Part shown: piece after piece, positions 1 to 5,293 of the stretch
Position numbering within the stretch: position 1 is the stretch's first letter
How the letters are laid out: the number at the start of each line of letters is the position of its first letter
Assembly: GCA_031257075.1 (NCBI GenBank)
Contig: JAIRPM010000036.1
Coordinates: 1-5,661, forward strand
Length of the DNA: 5,661 nucleotides
Reading direction: 5' to 3'
Origin: Spirochaetaceae bacterium
GTDB taxonomy: Bacteria; Spirochaetota; Spirochaetia; Treponematales; Breznakiellaceae
Notes under the pieces: generated by a model
Seen by the model: the letters and a program-made list of their open reading frames with translations, nothing else
What the model was told of the DNA's origin: nothing
The model's database searches: none
Translations under genes and position numbers: made by a program

Positions 1-339
1 CTTAGCATCCTCACCTTGGTTTTCGGCTTCGCGTTAGCGGGGTGCGATAAGGACGATGATAGCAGCGGCCCGTTAGATGGTAGATGGGAAAGTGAACATT
101 ACATAATAACTATTACTGGGAAAGATTGGTATCTACGCACGCTGGCGTCTGAAACAGATACTGCGAAAGGTACATTGAAACTGGAAGACAAAGCAATAAC
201 CCTTACCACAACCCACGGCTATGTAAATGGCGTCTGGATAGAGGTTCCTTCAACGCTTTCATACACCGGAACTTTAAGGGATAGCAATTCATTTGACCTC
301 ACAATAAATAGAGAATCAGAACTATTTACTAAAGAATAA
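1..339 (+). CDS. Small lipoprotein, 5' end outside window
   Basis: The frame is open from base 1, so the true start lies upstream and the TTG at 16 is not needed as a start. The visible N-terminus is a hydrophobic signal-peptide core (LSILTLVFGFALAGC) ending in a lipobox, L-A-G-C, with the lipidated Cys encoded at 43-45. After it comes an acidic, Ser-rich linker (DKDDDSSG), then about 90 residues opening with LDGRWES and alternating short beta-strand-like segments (YIITITG, GTLKLEDKAITLTT, LSYTGTL, FDLTI). That pattern resembles the small lipocalin-like lipoproteins found in many copies in treponemes and Bacteroidetes, but I recognise no named family. The product should be membrane-anchored after lipidation and signal peptidase II cleavage. 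Asp at +2 would mean inner-membrane retention in Escherichia coli, a rule that does not transfer to spirochaetes. Function is unknown. The stop TAA is at 337-339. Confidence 0.8.
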   Translation, partial: LSILTLVFGFALAGCDKDDDSSGPLDGRWESEHYIITITGKDWYLRTLASETDTAKGTLKLEDKAITLTTTHGYVNGVWIEVPSTLSYTGTLRDSNSFDLTINRESELFTKE

Positions 340-359
340 CAACGAATTAGGGCAACGCC

Positions 360-428
360 GGTTAGCATCATGCGACCGCGTTACCCCGGCTGCGCTTGAA
401 CCATCCGCCGGGCTATGATAGCATAACC
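360..428. repeat. Imperfect inverted repeat in the lipoprotein-methyltransferase spacer
   Basis: The outer arms GGTTAGCATCAT (360-371) and ATGATAGCATAACC (415-428) pair over 12 bases with two single-base bulges. Nested inside is a perfect 6-bp stem, CCCGGC (385-390) with GCCGGG (407-412), around a 16-base loop. It begins 20 bases after the lipoprotein stop, so it could end or protect that transcript, although no T-run follows. Its right arm overlaps the -10 region proposed for the methyltransferase gene. It may also be one copy of a dispersed repeat, which cannot be judged from one window. Confidence 0.5.
396..424 (+). promoter_or_regulatory. Candidate sigma-70 promoter for the methyltransferase gene
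   Basis: TTGAAC (396-401) and TAGCAT (419-424) are separated by 17 bases, and each matches the sigma-70 consensus at 4 of 6 positions. An overlapping hexamer, TATGAT (414-419), is a better -10 by itself but has no good -35 box at the right distance. The start codon is 20 bases downstream at 445. The -10 lies in the right arm of the spacer inverted repeat, so pairing or protein binding there could affect initiation. Confidence 0.35.
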
Positions 429-431
429 ATT

Positions 432-437
432 GAGGGG
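432..437 (+). promoter_or_regulatory. Ribosome binding site fixing a GTG start
   Basis: GAGGGG sits 7 bases before GTG 445. The spacing and purine content support GTG as the initiation codon. The start also places the conserved RGSFFTP motif near the N-terminus, as expected for the family. Confidence 0.65.
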
Positions 438-444
438 ATGAAAC

Positions 445-2022
445 GTGCCGGACGATTTGTTGATACCGCAGCATATCCGTGAAATACGCGGCAGTTTCTT
501 TACGCCGAAAATCTGGGCGGATAAATCAAAAGAATACCTGGCAGATGTGTTTGGCAGCGACTGCCACGGCAGCGACTGGCAGAACGAGTATTATATCTGG
601 GACTGCGCCGCCGGAACGGGCAACCTGCTTGCGGGGCTTGCCAATCCCTCTACTGTATGGGCTTCCGATATCGAGCAGCGCAATGTGGAAACGATGCAGA
701 GCCTTATTGGCCTTGACAAACATCTAAACCTGCTTCCCAGTCATATATTCCAATTTGATTTTCTGAATGATAGTTTTGATAAACTGCCGGAAGAATTGCG
801 AAAGATAATTGATGATAAAGAAAAACGTAAAAAATTAATTGTATACATCAATCCGCCGTATGCGGAGGCGACCAATGCACGAACAGTAAGCGGCACCGGT
901 AAAAACAGAATTAAAGTTTCTAAACAACACGCCATTCATAATGAATACAAGACTGTTTTGGGAAAAGCGGCAAATGAGTTGTATTCGCTTTTTATGATAC
1001 GTATCGCTGATACATGTAAAGGCGCGTATTTGGCCGTGTTTTCTACGATGAAATATATAAATTCATCTAATTTTGCCCGGTTTCGCGCCGCGTTTTCGGC
1101 ACGGTTTCTAAAAGGATTTGTCTGCCCTTCTAATACATTCGATAATGTCCAGGGCAGATTTCCTATAGGCTTTTTGATTTGGCAGTTGTCCTATAATGAT
1201 TGTGATTTCAAATTTCCTAAATCAGTTAAACTCGATGTGTTTAACGCTGATGGAAAACGCGCGCCTATAGAAAAGGAATTTCATAACAGCAGCAAATCTA
1301 TAAATAACTGGATAAAAGAATATACTATTTACAAAAATGATATAATAGGATTTATGGGAAATTATGCGCCCGATTTTCAAAACGCGCATCAGCCGTATAT
1401 TATGATTAACAAGGGATTTCATCATATTAACTATTTCGCGTTTAACAAAGAAAATATAATTGAAGGCTGCATATATTTTGCTGTCCGCCTCTGTATAGAA
1501 CATACATGGCTTAACAATCAAGACCAGTTTCTTTATCCCAATGACGGATACAAAGACGATGCCGCATTCCAAAACAACTGTTTGGTTTTTACGCTGTTTC
1601 ATGGCAAAAATTATATTTCCCGCAGTGACGGTATCAACCACTGGATACCTTTTACCGAAGAGGAAGCCGGCGCGAAAGAACAGTTTGAAAGCGGCTTTAT
1701 GCGCAAATACCTCAAAGATAAACCCTTGAGCCCCGAAGCCCGCGCCGTCCTCTCCGCCGGCCGGGAACTCTGGAAATACTATCACGCCAAAATCAGGAAC
1801 GGTAACACCGCCAATGACTGCGGCCGGCGTGCCAACGCCTCATTCTACGACATCCGCCAATTCTTTCAGGGACGCAGGGAAAGCGGCGCCGGCAATTGCC
1901 GTATGAACGCAACATCCGCCGATGAAACCTACAACACGCTCATCGGCAGTGTGCGGGACGCGCAAAAGGCGCTGGCGGCAAAGATAGCGCCGAAAGCATA
2001 CGAATACGGATTTCTCTTATGA
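445..2022 (+). CDS. N6-adenine-type DNA methyltransferase
   Basis: The 525-residue protein carries the motifs of an S-adenosylmethionine-dependent amino-methyltransferase in gamma-class order. These are motif X-like RGSFFTP (residues 15-21), motif I D-C-A-A-G-T-G-N (53-60, SAM binding), an acidic motif II at Asp75-Glu77, a motif III-like FDF (104-106) and catalytic motif IV N-P-P-Y (136-139). NPPY is typical of adenine-N6 enzymes, including Eco57I-like and type I HsdM proteins. The rest (about 150-400) would hold the target-recognition region, and the C-terminal 100 residues are helical and recognisable only as family-typical. I see no PD-(D/E)XK nuclease motif N-terminal to the methylase, so it looks like a stand-alone methylase. 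It starts at GTG with a clear ribosome site and overlaps the next gene by 4 bases. Base composition is uneven: selected 60-base lines give about 65% GC at 601, 27% at 1321 and 62% at 1801. The family is secure; the recognition sequence and biological role are not known. Confidence 0.85.
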   Translation: MPDDLLIPQHIREIRGSFFTPKIWADKSKEYLADVFGSDCHGSDWQNEYYIWDCAAGTGNLLAGLANPSTVWASDIEQRNVETMQSLIGLDKHLNLLPSHIFQFDFLNDSFDKLPEELRKIIDDKEKRKKLIVYINPPYAEATNARTVSGTGKNRIKVSKQHAIHNEYKTVLGKAANELYSLFMIRIADTCKGAYLAVFSTMKYINSSNFARFRAAFSARFLKGFVCPSNTFDNVQGRFPIGFLIWQLSYNDCDFKFPKSVKLDVFNADGKRAPIEKEFHNSSKSINNWIKEYTIYKNDIIGFMGNYAPDFQNAHQPYIMINKGFHHINYFAFNKENIIEGCIYFAVRLCIEHTWLNNQDQFLYPNDGYKDDAAFQNNCLVFTLFHGKNYISRSDGINHWIPFTEEEAGAKEQFESGFMRKYLKDKPLSPEARAVLSAGRELWKYYHAKIRNGNTANDCGRRANASFYDIRQFFQGRRESGAGNCRMNATSADETYNTLIGSVRDAQKALAAKIAPKAYEYGFLL

Positions 2023-3005
2023 GCATTTTTTCCAAACTACAGCCGGTTTTTATAATGTTAGCGGCGGCGGCAGGCATAGTAACAGGCAAAGCAAATCCTT
2101 TTATCGCACAGCATTCGGGCAAGTTCACCGGGCTTTTTTTAATGACAATGCTGTTTTTTGTTTTCTTAACTATAAACATTAAAGAAATAACAAAATCGTT
2201 TTATAATGTGCGTTTTTCACTTTCAGCGCTCATTATAAATTTTGTTTGGACACCGTTATTTGCCTTATTGTTATCAAAAATATTTATGGCAGGCCATAGT
2301 GATTTGCAAACCGGCTTTATTATGCTTATGGTAACTCCATGCACGGACTGGTATTTGATTTTTACCGGATTAGCAAATGGCAGCACCGTGCTGGGTTCTT
2401 CAATATTGCCGTTAAATCTCGTACTGCAAATAGTATTATTACCGGTATATTTGTTTTTATTTATGGGTAAAATAATTTCTTTTGACGGCACAATAATAAT
2501 AAAAAGCATTGTATTTGTATTGATTATACCATTAGTGTCAGCAAATTTAATAAAAATCATGTTCAATAAAATCAGCCTAAAACATATACTTGAAACAATT
2601 TTAACAAAATCAGATGATATTCAATTTTTGCTGCTTTGTTTAGCAATCATTTCAATGTTTGCCTCACAAGGCGCTTTGCTGCTTGAACATTTAGAAATAT
2701 TTTTAAATGTATTTCCCCCCTTAATGCTGTTTTTTATATTTAATTTTGCATTAGCGTTTTTTACGGGAAAAAAACTGAGACTTCCCGCTTCCGGCATTAT
2801 ACCTTTGATTTTTACCACTTCAGCCAGAAATTCTCCGGTTGCGCTGGCGATAGCGGCAATAACATTTCCATTACAGCCGGTAATTTCATTGGTTTTGGTT
2901 ATCGGCCCATTGATTGAATTACCTGTCCTCGCAGTAAATTCAATACTATTAAAAAAATGGAACGCGGGCACTTTGGCAAAAGGCCCCCGGGGCAATGCTG
3001 ATTAA
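2019..3005 (+). CDS. ACR3/bile-acid:sodium symporter-family permease, possible arsenite exporter
   Basis: The protein has 328 residues and roughly ten hydrophobic segments, the size and topology of the BART superfamily (ACR3 arsenite exporters and bile-acid:sodium symporters). Family motifs include TPCTDWYLIFTGLANG (106-121), TTSARNSPVALAIAA (266-280) and GPLIELPVL (296-304). Cys108 and Glu300 correspond in context to the transmembrane Cys and Glu shown to be needed for transport in characterised ACR3 proteins. This favours oxyanion efflux over bile-acid uptake, but substrate is inferred. The TPCTDW form differs from the APCTAM form of classical ACR3. Its ATG overlaps the methyltransferase TGA (ATGA, 2019-2022) with no strong ribosome site of its own, so translation is probably coupled. 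No arsR or arsC is nearby. The gene is very AT-rich (about 23% GC at 2581-2640), except for a GC-rich tail encoding the last 14 or so residues, which runs into the downstream hairpin. Confidence 0.8.
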   Translation: MSIFSKLQPVFIMLAAAAGIVTGKANPFIAQHSGKFTGLFLMTMLFFVFLTINIKEITKSFYNVRFSLSALIINFVWTPLFALLLSKIFMAGHSDLQTGFIMLMVTPCTDWYLIFTGLANGSTVLGSSILPLNLVLQIVLLPVYLFLFMGKIISFDGTIIIKSIVFVLIIPLVSANLIKIMFNKISLKHILETILTKSDDIQFLLLCLAIISMFASQGALLLEHLEIFLNVFPPLMLFFIFNFALAFFTGKKLRLPASGIIPLIFTTSARNSPVALAIAAITFPLQPVISLVLVIGPLIELPVLAVNSILLKKWNAGTLAKGPRGNAD

Positions 3006-3030
3006 ACCCCAACGGGGATTTAATCAGCAT
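2995..3030. terminator. Hairpin between convergent permease and kdgT genes
   Basis: ATGCTGATTAAA (2995-3006) pairs perfectly with TTTAATCAGCAT (3019-3030). The stem continues as CCCC (3007-3010) with GGGG (3014-3017), leaving one bulged A and the loop AAC, for 16 base pairs in total. It contains the permease stop codon (3003-3005) and ends 4 bases past the kdgT stop (3035-3037). Its place between two convergent genes suggests a bidirectional terminator or mRNA 3'-end stabiliser. There is no clear T-run on either strand, so classical intrinsic termination is uncertain. Confidence 0.65.
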
Positions 3031-3034
3031 CACC

Positions 3035-4045
3035 TTAGAGTTCCGCGCCGGCTTGCCTTGCTGCGGGCGCGCCGCCTTTTTTGCCTTCCAGCCTGGTGAG
3101 GAAGTCAACCAGCAGCGGCGTGAGAATCGCGGTAATGACGATGGAAGCGCCGCATTGAGCGGTTGCTACCGGCGCATAAGATGCAAAGGACGGGTCCGCG
3201 GCGGCAAAGGCTGCGGGAGTCGCGGCGGAGTTCCCCGCGCTGGTGCCGATTGCCGCACCGACCGCAGCGTTCTTGCGGTACTTCTTGGGCACCAAAAGTT
3301 TGAACACAAAGTAACCGCCCACACCGGTAACGCCCATAGTGAGAAGGCCGAGAAGCACTCCCGGAGGGCCTGCCGAGACCAGTTGCTTGAAACTTAAGCC
3401 CGCGCCAAGCGGAAACGCAAAGAACGGAATAGAGAGCATAACGCCGGGTTTCAAAAATTGCCGGCAATCATCATCCAGATTCCCGATAATCATCCCGATG
3501 ATTATCGGGACTATCACCGCAAGCAGGGTGAGCCATGGAATGTTGGCAAGACCGGCACCCGCCATGAAAGCCATTTCAAAAAAAGGCCCGTCATTGCTGG
3601 ACAGAATCGCTATTGCGCCAACGTCAGAATCATCACCGTAGCGGGAAGCCAGCGCCGCATAGAGGCCGCCGTTGGAGTTGGACATCGCTGAAACGAGGGC
3701 CAACGGGGTAAGGCCGAGCCATGTAGCATGCTGCCCATAAATTTTCCCGATGATAAGCGCCAGGGAAACCCCTAACAGAACTTTGGCAATGTTGAGGACT
3801 ATCCCCTTGTACAACGCAAGTCCGGCGGTTTTGACCGTAATCTGCGCGCCGCTACAGAACAGCAGCACCGCAATCAAAGGCATCGCGCCTTGCTTGAACA
3901 AGAACGTCGTGAAACTTCCGATTTCAAGCGCTTTAGGCGCAAACGTGTTGATGATACAGCCCAACACCAGAGGGCAGACCATAAGGCCTCCAGGTACTTT
4001 GTAGACGGTTTTTAGAATCGGTACTTTTCCCAAAAAAGAAGTCAT
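3035..4045 (-). CDS. kdgT: 2-keto-3-deoxygluconate permease
   Basis: The 336-residue integral membrane protein matches the KdgT family, which imports 2-keto-3-deoxygluconate, an intermediate of pectin and uronate breakdown, by cation symport; Escherichia coli KdgT is 327 residues. Landmarks are KVPGGLM (16-22), LALVSAMSNSNGGLYAA (115-131), the conserved IGNLDDD (187-193), IPFFAFPLG (206-214) and the TSAGNSAATP stretch (268-277), with hydrophobic helices between. The short Gly-Ala-rich C-terminus is not conserved. The ATG at 4045 follows a GGAGA ribosome site (4051-4055) with a 5-base gap. The gene lies 99 bases downstream of the flagellar chaperone pair on the same strand but has its own likely promoter, so it is probably a separate unit. 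No kdgK, kdgA or regulator is visible. A perfect 13-bp hairpin is embedded in the coding sequence at 3481-3510. Confidence 0.92.
   Translation of the reverse strand: MTSFLGKVPILKTVYKVPGGLMVCPLVLGCIINTFAPKALEIGSFTTFLFKQGAMPLIAVLLFCSGAQITVKTAGLALYKGIVLNIAKVLLGVSLALIIGKIYGQHATWLGLTPLALVSAMSNSNGGLYAALASRYGDDSDVGAIAILSSNDGPFFEMAFMAGAGLANIPWLTLLAVIVPIIIGMIIGNLDDDCRQFLKPGVMLSIPFFAFPLGAGLSFKQLVSAGPPGVLLGLLTMGVTGVGGYFVFKLLVPKKYRKNAAVGAAIGTSAGNSAATPAAFAAADPSFASYAPVATAQCGASIVITAILTPLLVDFLTRLEGKKGGAPAARQAGAEL
3481..3510. repeat. Perfect 13-bp inverted repeat inside kdgT
   Basis: TCCCGATAATCAT (3481-3493) and ATGATTATCGGGA (3498-3510) are exact reverse complements around a 4-base loop, CCCG. The stretch encodes PIIIGMIIGN in KdgT (residues 180-189), a repetitive Ile-Gly segment that partly explains the symmetry. 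In the kdgT mRNA it would form a stable mid-gene hairpin. No T-run follows, so a terminator role is not suggested. Confidence 0.75.
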
Positions 4046-4074
4046 AAAAATCTCCGTTAAAATAAGATTTTGAC

Positions 4075-4103
4075 AGTATACAGCACGGCGGCAAAAAAAG
4101 CAA
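4075..4103 (-). promoter_or_regulatory. Candidate sigma-70 promoter for kdgT
   Basis: On the minus strand, TTGCTT (4098-4103) and TATACT (4075-4080) are 17 bases apart. The -10 box matches 5 of 6 consensus positions and the -35 box 3 of 6. The kdgT start is about 30 bases beyond the -10. The promoter lies inside the A/T-rich region between the chaperone genes and kdgT, which supports separate transcription of kdgT. Confidence 0.5.
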
Positions 4104-4125
4104 TAAAAAACTTCATTTTTTGCCG
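4089..4125 (-). terminator. Weak inverted repeat after the flagellar chaperone genes
   Basis: CGGCAAAAAA (4089-4098) pairs exactly with TTTTTTGCCG (4116-4125), 20 bases past the FlgN-like stop. Read on the minus strand, the right arm of the stem is T-rich, and a further T-run occurs within the loop. This could end the fliS transcript, but most of the stem is A-T pairs around a 17-base loop, so it would be weak. It overlaps the -35 box proposed for kdgT. Confidence 0.35.
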
Positions 4126-4144
4126 GGCAATCGTTTGAAAGGCA

Positions 4145-4612
4145 TTAGCCTTGTACATCAATCAAGGAAGGGGCCGCCGCAGTGTAAGCGGAACGGCGGC
4201 GGCGGTAAGGGCTGGCGCGCAATTCTTTGATTTCGTTGCGGATAAGCGCCATTCTATCCTGCAGCAGTGTTTTGTTTCTTTCCAAACGGTTTTTTGCTTC
4301 ATTTTTTAAATTTTCGACTACAGTTTGAATTTCCGGTATTTCGGGCGGTTCGAGGCCGTTCCATGCAAACCGGTACATACCCTGCAAAGGCTCTATCACT
4401 TTTTGCAGGGAAAAAATATCGCCGGCAATTTTTTCTTCCAGTTCTACGTAGTTGGAGAGTTCCTCTACGGTACCGTTTTCAATCAGGTTTTTTTGAAGGT
4501 CGAGCGTTTCAAGGTAGGTGCGGAAGCGTTCCCGCTGCATAACTAAAAGTTGGCGGAAACGCTTCAAAAGCGCTACCCTGCTTTGCGTTTCCGCCTCTTC
4601 AATGTGCGCCAT
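4145..4612 (-). CDS. FlgN-like flagellar export chaperone
   Basis: The product is 155 residues, almost wholly helical and charged, with two coiled-coil stretches (about 5-75 and 92-132). The segment ALLKRFRQLL...RTYLETLDLQKNLIENGTVEELSNYVELEEKI (14-61, abridged) has the FlgN-family pattern: an amphipathic helix, a Gly turn, then E-E-L and a second helix. FlgN binds the hook-filament junction proteins FlgK and FlgL in the cytoplasm before type III flagellar secretion. The ATG at 4612 is chosen over the TTG at 4639. It lies one base after the fliS stop (TAATATG), which suggests termination-reinitiation, and the upstream extension would sit inside fliS. There is no strong ribosome site of its own. 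The Arg-rich stretch at 137-140 and the PSLIDVQG tail could be a partner-binding end, which is inference. FliT or another short coiled-coil flagellar protein is the main alternative. Confidence 0.65.
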   Translation of the reverse strand: MAHIEEAETQSRVALLKRFRQLLVMQRERFRTYLETLDLQKNLIENGTVEELSNYVELEEKIAGDIFSLQKVIEPLQGMYRFAWNGLEPPEIPEIQTVVENLKNEAKNRLERNKTLLQDRMALIRNEIKELRASPYRRRRSAYTAAAPSLIDVQG

Positions 4613-4613
4613 A

Positions 4614-5060
4614 TTACCCGGCCAGCCGCACGCCGGCAAACCCGTCCCGGTTGGATACCGCGGCGGTTTGGGCTATGGCTTGGTGCCATGTGCCACGAAG
4701 GTCTGCCAACATTCCGCGCACAGTGGCTATACGGGCCGCATCCTGTGTTATACTTGCTTCTAGCAGTTCATGGTTAAACCATGTGTACAAAGAAAAAAGA
4801 TTGGCGGCAATTTCGCCGCCGGCATCCATATCCAACGAAACCATTAATTCAGTGATAATCTCTTGCGTTTTTAGCACCGATTTGCCGGTTTTCTCAATTT
4901 TTGCCGGGTCTCTTTTTTGCCCGGCGGCAGGATGAAGGCACTCCAGCGCACTATCAAGCTGTTTGATAGCGGCATCGTAGAGCATAATAATAAGCTGCCC
5001 CTGCCCTGCCGTTTTTATCCTTGTCTCCCGGTAAGCCGAAAGCGCATTTTTGTAAGCCAC
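4614..5060 (-). CDS. fliS: Flagellin-specific export chaperone FliS
   Basis: The 148-residue protein has the FliS signature throughout. It shows NALSAYRETRIKTAGQGQLIIMLYD early on (5-29, abridged pattern A-Y...I-T-A...L-I-x-M-L-Y-D), then IITELMVSLDMDAGGEIAANL (68-88, with the G-G-E-I-A hallmark) and ADLRGTWHQAI (119-129). FliS binds the disordered C-terminus of flagellin in the cytoplasm and prevents early polymerisation. The length is slightly above the usual 125-140, from a Pro/Lys-rich insert near 43-54 and a C-terminal tail. Initiation is at GTG with AGGAG six bases upstream. A sigma-28-type promoter lies 25-51 bases upstream. It is followed after one base by the FlgN-like gene, so the two chaperones form a small operon. 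No flagellin or fliD gene is within the window. Confidence 0.93.
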   Translation of the reverse strand: MAYKNALSAYRETRIKTAGQGQLIIMLYDAAIKQLDSALECLHPAAGQKRDPAKIEKTGKSVLKTQEIITELMVSLDMDAGGEIAANLFSLYTWFNHELLEASITQDAARIATVRGMLADLRGTWHQAIAQTAAVSNRDGFAGVRLAG

Positions 5061-5066
5061 AGTAAA

Positions 5067-5071
5067 CTCCT
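5067..5071 (-). promoter_or_regulatory. Ribosome binding site fixing the fliS GTG start
   Basis: On the minus strand AGGAG, within AGAGGAG, stands 6 bases before the GTG at 5060. No ATG lies at a usable position in this frame, and the site puts the conserved FliS N-terminus right after initiation. Confidence 0.75.
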
Positions 5072-5084
5072 CTATATATTTTGA

Positions 5085-5111
5085 TTATCGGAATTACATT
5101 TTCAATGTTAA
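5085..5111 (-). promoter_or_regulatory. Sigma-28 (FliA)-type flagellar promoter of fliS
   Basis: On the minus strand TCCGATAA (5085-5092) matches the FliA -10 consensus GCCGATAA at 7 of 8 positions. Fifteen bases upstream, the consensus spacing, is TTAA (5108-5111), matching the TAAA core at 3 of 4. The fliS start is 24 bases past the -10. This fits late-class flagellar control of fliS and the FlgN-like gene. Confidence 0.65.
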
Positions 5112-5210
5112 CGGCGAACAGCAGTTTATACAAGATAGGCCGGCGCTGATGCGGCTGGAATCAAAAATTAAAGGCCTGCCGAAGCCTCAATTTAATCAAC
5201 GTTGCCCGTG

Positions 5211-5238
5211 TTGCTTGAAAAACGGTTTCATGTATCTA
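5211..5238 (+). promoter_or_regulatory. Weak candidate promoter for the AGCS symporter gene
   Basis: TTGCTT (5211-5216) and TATCTA (5233-5238) are 16 bases apart and match the sigma-70 consensus at only 3 positions each. An 8-T run follows at 5241-5248. The position, 55 bases before the ATG, is suitable, but the boxes are poor. Confidence 0.25.
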
Positions 5239-5293
5239 GATTTTTTTTACAAAAAACACCAAACTTTTTTCATTCCAACAAAGGAGCATTTTT

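Noticed and set aside
337..385. Possible integron attC site starting at the lipoprotein stop (TAACAA) with GTTA-type ends at 361 or 380
   Set aside because: The 7-base ends do not fit RYYYAAC and GTTRRRY well, the spans are shorter than usual attC sites, the inner L boxes do not pair, and the main inverted repeat has its ends the other way round (GTT outward left, AAC outward right).
1222..1785. 187-codon open frame antisense to the methyltransferase gene
   Set aside because: No recognisable motif or ribosome site; it lies opposite conserved-family coding sequence and is best explained as a shadow frame.
2978..2993. C5G4 run in the permease tail as a phase-variation tract
   Set aside because: The run mixes C and G and each homopolymer is only 4-5 bases, too short to expect frequent slippage.
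3105..3467. Open frames overlapping kdgT on both strands (also 3053-3397, 3339-3641, 3458-3691)
   Set aside because: The overlapping KdgT frame is conserved along its full length; the others are Arg/Gly/Ser-rich compositional artefacts.
4613..4639. TTG at 4639 as the start of the FlgN-like protein
   Set aside because: It would add nine residues encoded wholly within the fliS end with no ribosome site, while ATG 4612 directly follows the fliS stop and begins the amphipathic helix.
5112..5290. Glycine riboswitch upstream of the alanine/glycine symporter gene
   Set aside because: Such switches do precede this family, but I find no GGAGAG-type core or tandem aptamer arrangement; the GCCGAAGCC at 5178-5186 is only a superficial likeness.
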